Positions 9,801-16,844 of a DNA stretch of 64,000 nt are shown piece after piece. The position numbers were made by a program, and so were the translations under genes. Every line of letters begins with the position of its first letter. Within the stretch, counting starts at the first letter, position 1. The stretch comes from an uncultured Pelagibacteraceae bacterium (GTDB lineage Bacteria > Pseudomonadota > Alphaproteobacteria > Pelagibacterales > Pelagibacteraceae). The notes below the pieces were generated by a model that saw only the letters and a program-made list of their open reading frames with translations, ran no database searches and was not told the origin of the DNA. The stretch covers positions 186,001 through 250,000 of the forward strand of contig CACHFP010000001.1 of the NCBI GenBank assembly GCA_902579115.1. The letters run 5' to 3'.

Positions 9801-9983
9801 AGTATCAACAATTTCTGCCGATGCACCTCTATACTCAGTTTGAATAGTTACTACGGGAGGCTGCACATCAGGTAGTTCATCAGTTGGAATTTCTTGAAAA
9901 GTTACAAGACCAAATATTACTAATACTAAGCTCATTACTGAAGCCACGACAGGTCTTTTGATAGATAGGTCTGTTAAAAACAT
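6888..9983 (-). CDS. RND-family multidrug efflux pump permease (HAE1/AcrB type)
   Basis: Full-length proton-driven exporter of 1031 residues in the inner membrane. The N-terminus MFLTDLSIKRPVVASVMSL is characteristic of the family; the first periplasmic loop runs to about residue 330, followed by membrane helices. The proton-relay Asp pair is visible in AIGIVVDDAIVMLENI (about residues 398-401) and the second half carries GLSAKNGILIVEFANQLR and the PILMTSISTIIGVLPL segment. The adaptor gene ends one base upstream of its start, so adaptor and pump form an operon. No outer-membrane channel gene is nearby, so a TolC encoded elsewhere is presumed. Substrates cannot be read from the sequence. Confidence 0.95.
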   Translation of the reverse strand: MFLTDLSIKRPVVASVMSLVLVIFGLVTFQEIPTDELPDVQPPVVTIQTEYRGASAEIVDTQITQKIEDFVGGTPGLETIESFSEDESSRITLTFETNLNLDDVANDVRSSVSRVLDNLPDGAEQPEIFKQSAGMRTTMWLSFNSETMTDLELTDYADRYLTDTFSTVDGVGRVRLGGQRELSLRVWLDPIALAARDLTTQEVEAVLRSENTEFPAGRIESRDIDLTIKLDKAYQEVENYKNLPLKRAKDGSIITLSDVSRIELGAESTRTLFKGNGKQVVGIGIYQQSDANTIAVANGIKKKIKELKPSLPPGTTLEVSFDRSNYIKSAIKEVYKTLIIALILVTIIIYLFLGNLRALVVPLIALPVSLISTFLSIYIFDFSINLFTLMALVLAIGIVVDDAIVMLENIVRRIELGDTPLVAAYKGAKQVSFAIIATTVVLVAVFVPLIFIKGITGVLFTQTAITLASAVIISSFVALSLSPMLASKFLQKNMQKSKIVLKFEKFLKELTYLYKVSLLNWIKKRKTITIFLLGTLALTIFFFNFAKKELIAPEDRGAFFVIVKAPQGSGFNFTKDRAEEIEELLLPSVGKGEYRKLIMRVPGFGKSAKQVNSGFIIVLLEPWAKRDRHGVEIMRESFGKIARVPGVLAFPIMPQGIRTGGIESPIQFVVLGNTYEQLIEWKEIIKKEARKNPGLTSIQDDFDLNKPQLNVKIDQKKAADLGVSTEDIGKTIETIFGSKRVTNFTRDGKEYSIILQGDIKDRQEPDSISKVFVRSKNNGKLVSVSNLVAYDEEGQSPFLARYNRQKAVTISARLVGDYSLDEALKFLVSVVEQNTPQAKIAYKGESEEYKKTNTELYVIFALALITAYLAMSAQFESWRHPLTIMLTVPMAILGGLIGLLVVGSSLNVYSQIALIILIGLSAKNGILIVEFANQLRKEGKNLEVAVFEAAAIRLRPILMTSISTIIGVLPLILGTGPGAASRLTVGITIFGGMLFSTFFTLYVIPTVYTIVGRGTKRIDAVEIELQKQLKK

Positions 9984-10856
9984 TTAATTACTTGGATTTA
10001 TAATTTTGATTTTAGCATTATTTCTTACTTTCGAGACACCTTCTGTAATAACAAGATCGCCTTCACTTATTCCTGATAAAACAGAAACTTTTCCAAAATT
10101 TCTTTTACCAATTTCAATGTTCTTTTTTTCAGCAGTTTCATCTCTTACTGTGTAAACAAAAGCTGTACTTCCTTGAATCGTTACAGCACTCTCAGGAACA
10201 CCAACTTGATTAATTTCATCGTATATAATTTTTACTGTCATTAGTTGCCCTGGAATAATTTTGAAATCAGAATTATCAACTAAAACTCTAGATAAAATTG
10301 ATCTTGTAGAGGGATCTATTCTTGAGCTAATTGTTTGAATTTTACCCTGAAAAGTTTTTTTGAATGCTGAACTTGTTATTTCTGCTTTCAATCCCGGTTT
10401 GAGTATACTTACATAATTCTCTGGGACTTTTATATCTATTACTATTTTTTTTAAATCATCCAAAGTTACTATTAAACTCTCTGAACCCAAAACTCCTTGG
10501 GCTATTTCTCTTTTCCCCAATTTACCTGCAAAATCTGCAATAACCTCTTCCCCACTTTTAAGTCTAAGGATTATTTCACCTTTTTTTACAAATCTATTAT
10601 CAATATTTAATTTTCCAGAAACTTCATTAGTTTTAATTCTATACGTTTTTGAATTTTGCGCTAACGCTGTACCAAAAGTTTCTATACTTTTGTAAAACAA
10701 AGATCTCTCAACTTGCTTTACAATTACCCCTGGTGCTGGCCTTACACTAAATTTTTTTTTAAAGTGTAAACCAATAAAATGCCTTGCAGCAATAATTGCA
10801 AAAATAGCAATAAAAAAGATAATTAAAAATACTTTTAATTTTGATGATGCTTTCAT
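9984..10856 (-). CDS. RND efflux periplasmic adaptor (membrane fusion protein), apparently without alpha-hairpin
   Basis: About 290 residues from the ATG at 10856, two bases after the sseA stop; an upstream in-frame extension would overlap sseA and is less likely. A membrane anchor lies at residues 8-25. The two lipoyl half-motifs (VKKGEIILRLKSG and IADFAGKLGKREIAQG) follow each other almost directly, with no room for the coiled-coil hairpin that normally reaches the outer-membrane channel. Then come the beta-barrel (VPENYVSILKPGLKAEI) and membrane-proximal domains. It abuts the pump gene and must work with it. The missing hairpin is unusual for HAE1 adaptors; the Borrelia adaptor BesA is a known hairpin-less case. 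Confidence 0.88.
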   Translation of the reverse strand: MKASSKLKVFLIIFFIAIFAIIAARHFIGLHFKKKFSVRPAPGVIVKQVERSLFYKSIETFGTALAQNSKTYRIKTNEVSGKLNIDNRFVKKGEIILRLKSGEEVIADFAGKLGKREIAQGVLGSESLIVTLDDLKKIVIDIKVPENYVSILKPGLKAEITSSAFKKTFQGKIQTISSRIDPSTRSILSRVLVDNSDFKIIPGQLMTVKIIYDEINQVGVPESAVTIQGSTAFVYTVRDETAEKKNIEIGKRNFGKVSVLSGISEGDLVITEGVSKVRNNAKIKIINPSN

Positions 10857-10858
10857 TT

Positions 10859-11671
10859 TTATTCTAATCCGTACTCCGACCATGAGCCGTCATAGATAGT
10901 AGGTTTTTTACCACTTATGATAGAATTAGCTAGTCCTAAAATACATGCGGTGACTCCAGATCCGCATGTAAAAGCAATATCTTTATCTTTATCTATTTCA
11001 TTCTGATCAAAAATCTTTATTAAATCTTCTTTTTTTTTGAAGGTTCTATCTTCATTTAAAAGTAATTGAAAAGGTATATTTTTAGATCCTTCAATGTGAC
11101 CACTTTTTAATCCTTGTCGGGGCTCAGGAACCAAACCCAAATATCTTTCTTTGCTTCTAGCATCTATTAACTGAAATTTTTTATCTAATATGTTTTTTTT
11201 GACTTGAGTTTTATTTATTACCATGGATAAATTTTCACTAGTTTCATAATTAGATTTGGAGATTTTTATTATTTCTTTTGACACAGCTCTATTTTCCTTC
11301 AACCATTTTGTAAAATTTCCGTCTAAAACAGAAACTAGATCAGCATTATGTCCAAAGTAAATAAAAGTATACCAAACTCTACATGAACTGAAGACATCTG
11401 AATTATCATAAATAATTACATGGTCAGAATTATTTATTCCCAAATTGGAAACAATATTTCCCCACTCTTTATTTGAAGGAAGCATATGGGGTAACGAAGA
11501 ATTTTTCTTTGAATTTTTATCAATATTAAAGAATATAGAGTTCTTTATATGATTTTCTTTAAACTCCTCCTCAGCATTTCTACCTGAGTTAGGCAAACAC
11601 CAAGTAGCATCTAATATTTTCACTTTATTGATATTTTTTTCAAGCCATTCTGTATTAACAAGCTGTTTCAT
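10859..11671 (-). CDS. sseA: 3-mercaptopyruvate/thiosulfate sulfurtransferase (two rhodanese domains)
   Basis: 270 residues forming two rhodanese domains. The C-terminal active-site loop is CGSGVTA with the persulfide-forming Cys at about residue 236; this loop type is that of mercaptopyruvate sulfurtransferases such as SseA rather than thiosulfate-specific rhodaneses. The N-terminal LDATWCLP and the VIYDNSD and CRVWYTF segments are family motifs. It shares one base with msrA upstream and is followed two bases later by the RND adaptor, making msrA-sseA-adaptor-pump one likely transcript that links thiol/oxidative stress repair with efflux. Confidence 0.92.
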   Translation of the reverse strand: MKQLVNTEWLEKNINKVKILDATWCLPNSGRNAEEEFKENHIKNSIFFNIDKNSKKNSSLPHMLPSNKEWGNIVSNLGINNSDHVIIYDNSDVFSSCRVWYTFIYFGHNADLVSVLDGNFTKWLKENRAVSKEIIKISKSNYETSENLSMVINKTQVKKNILDKKFQLIDARSKERYLGLVPEPRQGLKSGHIEGSKNIPFQLLLNEDRTFKKKEDLIKIFDQNEIDKDKDIAFTCGSGVTACILGLANSIISGKKPTIYDGSWSEYGLE

Positions 11672-12117
11672 TATCTATTTTTTTCTATGTACTTTTGATG
11701 ATATTCTTCTGCCTTACAATAATTTTTGAGCCGGGAGATATTAGTTTGAATTTTTCCATTAAGTTCTCTATTAAAAATTTCCAAAATTTCTTTTGCCTCA
11801 GCTTTTTGAAACTCATCCTCATAAAATATTTCACTTCGATATTGAGTTCCAACATCAGGGTATTGCATATCTTTTTGAGTAGGGTCGTGCATTTTAAAAA
11901 ATAAATCTAAAATTTTTTTAAAAGAAATTAATTTTTCATCAAAGGTAAGTCTTACAACTTCAGCATGACCAGTGTCACCTCTACATACTTCTTCATATGT
12001 AACTTTATCGGATAATCCACCAGCATAGCCGACTTCTGTTTCAATTATACCTGGCTTATTTTTGAAGTTTTCCTCAGGTTTCCAAAAACAGCCAAGAGCA
12101 AGTGTACATTTCTTCAT
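11671..12117 (-). CDS. msrA: Peptide-methionine (S)-S-oxide reductase
   Basis: Repairs oxidized methionine in proteins. The active site GCFWKPEE with nucleophilic Cys10 is near the N-terminus, followed by ETEVGYAGG, GDTGHAEVV and the YRSEIFYED segments of the family. A Cys near residue 133 (NYCKAEEYHQKY) is placed to act as recycling Cys. 148 residues, slightly short but complete. It is first in the msrA-sseA-RND run and diverges from a DMT transporter gene over a 33-base gap, where the promoter must lie. Confidence 0.96.
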   Translation of the reverse strand: MKKCTLALGCFWKPEENFKNKPGIIETEVGYAGGLSDKVTYEEVCRGDTGHAEVVRLTFDEKLISFKKILDLFFKMHDPTQKDMQYPDVGTQYRSEIFYEDEFQKAEAKEILEIFNRELNGKIQTNISRLKNYCKAEEYHQKYIEKNR

Positions 12118-12150
12118 AAAGTAATTATATAGAGTTATGAGGATATTAAA

Positions 12151-13029
12151 TTGTTAGCACGAAATCAATTAGGCGTATTGTACGGAGTAGCATCTGTGGC
12201 ATGTTTTGCCATGATGGATGCTTGTGTTAAATGGTTAGACCAGTTTCCTGTTGGTGAAGTATTATTTGCAAGATTTTTTTTCGGTTTGATACCAATTTTA
12301 ATGCTTGTACCTAAGAATGAATTTAAAACTTTTTATAAAACTACAAGACCTAAATTACATGCTTTCAGAGCTGTAACAGGGACCTTAGCAATTATTGCAC
12401 TTTTTATTGCTCTCAGAGAAATACCTTTGGCAGATGTTGTAAGTTTGACTTTTGGAGGCCCAATTTTCGTTACCTTAGGTTCAATATTTTTTTTATCTGA
12501 AAAAGTGGGTATTAGAAGATGGTCTGCAGTTTTAATTGGGTTTATCGGGATGCTAATGATTGTCAAACCTGCTTATGATGAATTAAATATTTATTACTTA
12601 TTTCCAATAATTTTTTGTATTTTCTTCGCTTGTGTAGCTTTAAGTATAAGAAGTTTATCATCTACCGAACCTAATTATAGAATTGCCCTATACTTTTCTT
12701 TATTAAGCATGATAGTTGGTCTAGCAACACTTCCTTTTGGCTGGATCATGCCATCAAAATTTGAACTCTTCCTTTTAATTTTTACAGGTATAATTGGTTC
12801 AGTAGCTAATATTTTACTTACAGTATCACTAAGAATAGCTGAGGCATCACTAGTTACACCAACAAAATATTTAAATTTAGTATTTGCAATATTGTTAGGA
12901 TATTTCATTTGGGGCGAAATACCAAAAGTACTGACTCTTTTGGGTGCTGGTTTAATCATTGTAAGTTCTGCAATTATTTTCATGAGAGAGTCTCAACTTA
13001 AAAAACAAGTTGTTAGTCCTAGGCCGTGA
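12151..13029 (+). CDS. EamA/DMT-family transporter
   Basis: 292 residues with about ten membrane helices arranged as two EamA repeats (residues about 8-140 and 150-280). The start is TTG: a GAGG ribosome site lies about 8 bases upstream, and the only nearby ATG is out of frame. The repeat-one features GVASVACFAMMDACVKWL and FARFFFGLIPIL and the repeat-two SLVTPTKYLNLVFAILLGY are typical of RhaT/YdcZ-type metabolite exporters. The substrate is unknown. The next gene overlaps its stop by four bases with a GTG start, suggesting coupling. Confidence 0.9.
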   Translation: MLARNQLGVLYGVASVACFAMMDACVKWLDQFPVGEVLFARFFFGLIPILMLVPKNEFKTFYKTTRPKLHAFRAVTGTLAIIALFIALREIPLADVVSLTFGGPIFVTLGSIFFLSEKVGIRRWSAVLIGFIGMLMIVKPAYDELNIYYLFPIIFCIFFACVALSIRSLSSTEPNYRIALYFSLLSMIVGLATLPFGWIMPSKFELFLLIFTGIIGSVANILLTVSLRIAEASLVTPTKYLNLVFAILLGYFIWGEIPKVLTLLGAGLIIVSSAIIFMRESQLKKQVVSPRP

Positions 13030-13649
13030 ACAAGTATCCAAGTTACTGGTCAAAAGCAATAAAAACTTTATCTAAAAGAGATAAAGTTTTAAAAAGACTT
13101 ATCCTTAAATACAATGATAAATTTTTGACTACTAGAAAAGATATTTTTTTCTCTTTATGTAAAAGTATTGTCGGTCAGCAGATAAGTGTATCAGCTGCTA
13201 ACTCAGTATTTAAAAAATTTCAAAAGAAAACTAAAGGGATTAATCCTCTAAAAGTTTCAAAATTATCAATATCACAACTTAAATCCTGTGGTCTAAGTAG
13301 ACAAAAAGCTTTAGGAATAAAAGAATTGTCAATTAAATTTGTAAAGAAAGAATTTGATCCAAAATTAATCAAAAACATGAATGATGAGGAAGCCATTCAA
13401 TACTTATCATCATTGAGACAAATAGGTAGATGGAGCGCAGAAATGATTTTACTATTCACTTACAATCGATCTAATATTTGGCCTTTGCAAGATATTGGCT
13501 TATTAAGAGCAATATCAAACAACTATAAGAAAAAATACTTTCCTCCAAAAAGTTTCTTAAATAAACTTTATAAAAAATTTACACCTTATTGTTCAGTTGC
13601 CACTTGGTATCTCTGGCGCAGTATTGACGATGAACCAATCCAATACTAA
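13026..13649 (+). CDS. DNA-3-methyladenine glycosylase II family (AlkA-type HhH-GPD)
   Basis: Excises alkylated purines from DNA to start base-excision repair. The 207 residues cover the helix-hairpin-helix glycosylase core: SLCKSIVGQQISVSAANSV opens the domain, the hairpin is in LRQIGRWSAEMIL (about residues 132-144) and the catalytic Asp is in PLQDIGLLRA. There is no Cys cluster, so it is not an endonuclease III, and it lacks the N-terminal domain of E. coli AlkA, as short MAG/MagIII-like forms do. GTG start within the stop of the DMT transporter; the ends of this gene and the DUF1330 gene overlap by four bases. Confidence 0.88.
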   Translation: MNKYPSYWSKAIKTLSKRDKVLKRLILKYNDKFLTTRKDIFFSLCKSIVGQQISVSAANSVFKKFQKKTKGINPLKVSKLSISQLKSCGLSRQKALGIKELSIKFVKKEFDPKLIKNMNDEEAIQYLSSLRQIGRWSAEMILLFTYNRSNIWPLQDIGLLRAISNNYKKKYFPPKSFLNKLYKKFTPYCSVATWYLWRSIDDEPIQY

Positions 13650-13933
13650 GCACCTTCAATCGTCTGATGTTGACGTTCTGCATAACCTTCAAGAATAGAA
13701 TGTGCATCTTGATACTCTTTTGAATTGTAAAAGTTATTAGCTTCATCATAGGATGGAAACTCAATTACAACTGTTCTTGGAGATTTATCTCCCTCATTAG
13801 ATGTAGATCTTCCGCCTCTAATTAAAAATTTTCCTTCATATTTTTCAACTGCTGCTCTAGCTTTAACAGCGTATTCTTTTAACTTTTCCTCATTACTTAT
13901 ACTTTTATAAACACAAACTACATATCCTTTCAT
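13646..13933 (-). CDS. DUF1330 family protein
   Basis: A 95-residue dimeric alpha-beta barrel protein of the DUF1330 family, with the features GYVVCVYKSI, a conserved FLIRGG strand, RTVVIEFPSYDEA and FYNSKEYQDA. Function is unknown. A clear ribosome site AAGGAG lies 7 bases before the ATG. It is divergent from the phosphoribosyltransferase gene across a 33-base gap and convergent with the glycosylase gene. Confidence 0.9.
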   Translation of the reverse strand: MKGYVVCVYKSISNEEKLKEYAVKARAAVEKYEGKFLIRGGRSTSNEGDKSPRTVVIEFPSYDEANNFYNSKEYQDAHSILEGYAERQHQTIEGA

Positions 13934-13966
13934 TTACAACTCCTTTAAAATAAACTAACTTTTTTC

Positions 13967-14494
13967 ATGGCAGATAAACTTATCATTGATTGGAAAGAGT
14001 ATAATCTAATCGTTGAAAAATTAGCAATACAAATTCATGAAAGTGGTTTTAAACCTAACTTACTTATTGGTATTGCGAGAGGTGGCCTTCCAATTACTGA
14101 TGTATTAAGCCGAGTTTTTAAATTAAAATGTGCTTATCTTGCAGTAGAATCATACTCTGGAGAGGGCACAGAAGATCAACAAGGGGATTTGGTTTTCTCA
14201 AGAGAAATGAGCTCTACTGTTCAAGACATGAAAGGCAACATTCTTTTATGTGATGACTTATCTGATACAGGGGTAACGCTAAATAAAAGTATCGATTGGT
14301 TGAAAAAATACCCACCCCTCAAAGGCAATATAAAAGAGATTAAAACTGCTGTGCTCTGGAAAAAAAAAGATTCAACTTTCGAACCTGATTTTTGTGCTCA
14401 AAGATTAGATAGTAACCCATGGATTGTTCAACCATTCGAGCATTATGAAGAAATAAAAGTTCAAGATTTAATTAAGAAACATCAGAAGAATTAA
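13967..14494 (+). CDS. Purine phosphoribosyltransferase (xanthine/guanine type)
   Basis: Type I phosphoribosyltransferase of 175 residues. The PRPP-binding loop is visible as ILLCDDLSDTGVTL (about residues 94-107), and the PPi-loop region is LIGIARGGLP (about residues 37-46). The two-acidic-residue loop and length resemble Gpt/HGPRT-like enzymes. The convergent neighbour is an AzgA-type purine permease, which supports a role in salvage of (hypo)xanthine or guanine. The exact base is not determined. A bidirectional terminator follows the stop codon. Confidence 0.8.
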   Translation: MADKLIIDWKEYNLIVEKLAIQIHESGFKPNLLIGIARGGLPITDVLSRVFKLKCAYLAVESYSGEGTEDQQGDLVFSREMSSTVQDMKGNILLCDDLSDTGVTLNKSIDWLKKYPPLKGNIKEIKTAVLWKKKDSTFEPDFCAQRLDSNPWIVQPFEHYEEIKVQDLIKKHQKN

Positions 14495-14520
14495 GGGCCA
14501 GAATTAACTGGCCCTAAAAT
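14494..14520. terminator. Bidirectional intrinsic terminator
   Basis: Perfect 8-base-pair stem AGGGCCAG / CTGGCCCT with a 6-base loop (14494-14515), between the convergent purine phosphoribosyltransferase and permease genes. It is flanked by A- and T-runs in the downstream direction on the plus strand, so it can stop both transcripts. Confidence 0.8.
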
Positions 14521-14522
14521 TT

Positions 14523-15833
14523 TTATGCTACGTAAAAACTAATTACGCTAAATGCTGCAATTACCCAAATAGCCGGAGAAGTTTTCCCAAATTTTCCTGT
14601 AAATATTTGAATTAATGCATATGAAATAAATGCAAGAGCGATACCGTTACTGATACTATATGTTAACGGCATTGTTATCATTGCAACAACTGCTGGGCCT
14701 GATTCAGCTATATCATCCCACTCAATATCAGTGATATTTCTCACAAATAATATTGCTACATACAACAACGCTGCACCATCTATTTCTTTTGGTAAACTTG
14801 TAGCGAGTGGTGAAAAGAATAAACAAGCAAGGAATAAAACTCCTATTACAAGCGAAGTCATTCCAGTTCTGCCTCCGGCTTTTACTCCTGCGCCTGACTC
14901 AACATAACTAGTAACAGTTGTTGTTCCCATCATTGCTCCAGCTACTGTTCCCACACTGTCAGACAACATTGCTTTGTTGATATCTTGCACTTTACCTTTT
15001 TTATCAACTTTACCTGCTACGTTAGCAACAGATGTTAATGTTCCTGCTGTATCGAAAAAGTCTATAAACAATAACGTAAAAACTATTGAAGCCATACCCG
15101 CAGTGAGCGCTGCTTTAAGATCAAAATCAAATAAGTAAGTCATTGGCGGGATAGAACCAACAACACCATTAAATTTTGCTAAACCAGTAGCCCAAGCTAT
15201 TATACTAAATAAAAGTATACCAATTATAATGTTTCCTCTTATCTTCATCTTTTCTAAAACAATCATAAAGACAAAAGTTAAACAACCAAGAAGCACTAAA
15301 GGATTCTTAATGTCACCTAAAGTAACTAGTGTGACTGGATGGTCTCCTACTACTCCCATAATTTCTAAACCAATAATAGCTAAAAATAATCCAATCCCAG
15401 CACCAATTCCTAGTTTCAAGCTTCTTGGAATCGAATTAATCAACCACGCTCTTAAAGGTGTGAGTGATATTGCTAAGAAAATAATTCCAGCAACTAATAC
15501 TGCACCTAATGCTGCTTGAGGGGTGTATCCCATTCCTGCAACTACTCCGTATGCAACAAATGCATTTATACCCATACCTGGCGCCAAACCTATGGGCCAA
15601 GTTTTTCCGTAAAATGCCATAATAAAACATGCAAGTGCCGTTGCTAATATCGTTGCGGTAAATACTGCACCAAAATCAAAAAAACCTTTTTCTGTCCCAG
15701 CAAATTCGCCAGACAAGATAAAGGGATTTAAAAACATGATATATGCCATTGTAAGAAAAGTAGTTACACCAGCTATTACCTCTGTTTTAAAATTTGTTTT
15801 ATGTTTTTTATACTCAAAATATTTATCCATCAT
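14523..15833 (-). CDS. NCS2-family purine permease (AzgA type: adenine/guanine/hypoxanthine)
   Basis: 436 residues, 12-14 membrane helices. The N-terminal GVTTFLTMAYIMFLNPFIL and the GMGINAFVAYGVV and SGAGVKAGGRTGMTSLV segments are hallmarks of the AzgA/PbuG branch of NCS2 transporters, which import purine bases with protons. The ATG at 15833 is favoured over the next Met because a GGAGG ribosome site lies 9 bases before it. No purine riboswitch is recognisable in the 135-base leader. The nearby phosphoribosyltransferase would trap the imported base as nucleotide. Confidence 0.93.
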   Translation of the reverse strand: MMDKYFEYKKHKTNFKTEVIAGVTTFLTMAYIMFLNPFILSGEFAGTEKGFFDFGAVFTATILATALACFIMAFYGKTWPIGLAPGMGINAFVAYGVVAGMGYTPQAALGAVLVAGIIFLAISLTPLRAWLINSIPRSLKLGIGAGIGLFLAIIGLEIMGVVGDHPVTLVTLGDIKNPLVLLGCLTFVFMIVLEKMKIRGNIIIGILLFSIIAWATGLAKFNGVVGSIPPMTYLFDFDLKAALTAGMASIVFTLLFIDFFDTAGTLTSVANVAGKVDKKGKVQDINKAMLSDSVGTVAGAMMGTTTVTSYVESGAGVKAGGRTGMTSLVIGVLFLACLFFSPLATSLPKEIDGAALLYVAILFVRNITDIEWDDIAESGPAVVAMITMPLTYSISNGIALAFISYALIQIFTGKFGKTSPAIWVIAAFSVISFYVA

Positions 15834-15968
15834 AAAATAAATCCTCCGTTAGAAGTGTATTACTCTATATAGTTGTTAAAATCTTAACTAAATCCTTCAT
15901 ATCTACCTTGATTCAACCAAGAGTAAATATATCTGTTTATAACTTTTCGTTGTAAAATAAGGTTAAGA

Positions 15969-16274
15969 ATGAAAAGATTTTTTTTTACGATTTTATACAC
16001 ATTATTTTTAATTTCTTTAACTGGTTGCAAAACTGTCTCAAAGAAAATTGAAGATACGACAACTAAAGAAGAGCGGGAATTAAGCAAGTGGTTAAATAAA
16101 GCTGAGGAAGATCTTAAAAGTTTTTATGGCCAACCTGATAAAGTTGAGTTTTTAAAAACAAGAAATAGAAATTACGTCTATATTACTGAAAAATATAAAA
16201 TTAAGTGTGAGCGTAAGTTTGAGGTAAACCCAAGGAATATTGTGGTTGGTTTTAGTAGCAAAAATTGCTTTTAA
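15969..16274 (+). CDS. Small lipoprotein of unknown function
   Basis: 101 residues. A signal peptide with hydrophobic residues 4-16 ends in a lipobox LTGC (Cys20), marking a lipoprotein. The mature part is charged, with a helical EERELSKWLNKAEEDLKSFYGQPD stretch and a C-terminal beta-rich segment ending in Cys (SSKNCF). No family recognised. It stands alone between the divergent permease and a terminator, so it is probably monocistronic. Confidence 0.75.
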   Translation: MKRFFFTILYTLFLISLTGCKTVSKKIEDTTTKEERELSKWLNKAEEDLKSFYGQPDKVEFLKTRNRNYVYITEKYKIKCERKFEVNPRNIVVGFSSKNCF

Positions 16275-16308
16275 TTACCTGCGGAGTAAATACTCCGCAA
16301 GTAAGGTA
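16275..16308. terminator. Hairpin between convergent genes (probable terminator)
   Basis: TGCGGAGTA / TACTCCGCA (16280-16288 and 16291-16299) forms an 8-9 base-pair G/C-rich stem in an A/T-rich gap, enclosed by TTACC / GGTAA. It lies between the 3' ends of the lipoprotein gene and hsp20. No long T-run follows, so termination strength is uncertain. Confidence 0.6.
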
Positions 16309-16311
16309 AAC

Positions 16312-16755
16312 TTATTTAATTTCAATAAGTCTTTTTTTCTTAATTTCAGGGATAATTTTTTCACAAGAAATAGTCAGTAAACCATCTTTAAGCTCAGCAC
16401 CATTCACTTTTACATCATCTGCAATTGTAAATGATCTAGCAAAAGATCTTTGCGATATTCCTCGATGAATAACTTCATCTCCTTCTTTTTCTTCAGTTCT
16501 TTTAACGTTTTTTGTTTTTACAGTTAAAAGATTATCTTCATATTCAACTTCAACATCATCTTTGTTAAAGCCAGCAACCGCTACTTCAATAGCATACTTA
16601 TCTTTGCCTGCCTTTCGGATGTTGTATGGTGGATAATTAGTTTGTACACCAAGACTACCATTCCCTAACATTGACTCGAATTGATCAAACATGTCGTCGA
16701 ATCCAATGCTAAAAGGTCTAAGTGAATTAAAGATCGATAGATCCTTACTTGTCAT
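16312..16755 (-). CDS. ibpA: Small heat-shock protein Hsp20 (IbpA-like)
   Basis: ATP-independent holdase chaperone. The alpha-crystallin domain runs from YPPYNIRKAGKDKYAIEVAV through GFNKDDVEVEYEDNLLTVK to the RSFTIADDVKVNGAELKDGLL segment; the C-terminus is KKRLIEIK. The start is taken at the ATG at 16755 (147 residues) because GGAGG lies four bases upstream; a longer in-frame start at 16800 would put coding sequence inside a conserved-looking leader hairpin. It is preceded by a heat-shock promoter and a ROSE-like leader (separate entries), so expression is probably controlled both by RpoH and by RNA melting. Confidence 0.93.
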   Translation of the reverse strand: MTSKDLSIFNSLRPFSIGFDDMFDQFESMLGNGSLGVQTNYPPYNIRKAGKDKYAIEVAVAGFNKDDVEVEYEDNLLTVKTKNVKRTEEKEGDEVIHRGISQRSFARSFTIADDVKVNGAELKDGLLTISCEKIIPEIKKKRLIEIK

Positions 16756-16806
16756 ATGTCCTCCTTTGTTAGCAAGGTTAATGTCAGCCCCACTTGGCAA
16801 CCGACA
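16756..16806 (-). promoter_or_regulatory. ROSE-like RNA thermometer in the hsp20 5' UTR
   Basis: On the minus strand the last hairpin is CCTTGCTAACAAAGGAGG (16777-16760): the TTGCT stretch faces the AGGAGG ribosome site across a short loop. U(U/C)GCU opposite the Shine-Dalgarno is the defining core of ROSE thermometers in alpha- and gammaproteobacterial small heat-shock genes. A second upstream hairpin (16805-16783) pairs GTCGG with CTGAC. Together they fill the leader from the predicted start site to the ATG. The fold is by eye; temperature response is inferred from the family. Confidence 0.72.
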
Positions 16807-16812
16807 ATTTAG

Positions 16813-16840
16813 ATATGGGAATTATTTTTATTTTTTCAAG
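16813..16840 (-). promoter_or_regulatory. RpoH (sigma-32) heat-shock promoter of hsp20
   Basis: Reading the minus strand, CTTGAAA (16840-16834), 14 bases, then CCCATAT (16819-16813). This closely matches the sigma-32 consensus CTTGAAA-N13/14-CCCCATNT. Predicted transcription start near 16806, directly before the ROSE-like hairpins. Confidence 0.75.
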
Positions 16841-16844
16841 ATTG

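Noticed and set aside
15834..15968. Purine riboswitch in the leader of the AzgA-type permease
   Set aside because: The three-way-junction core sequences of purine riboswitches are not present; only a good ribosome site is.
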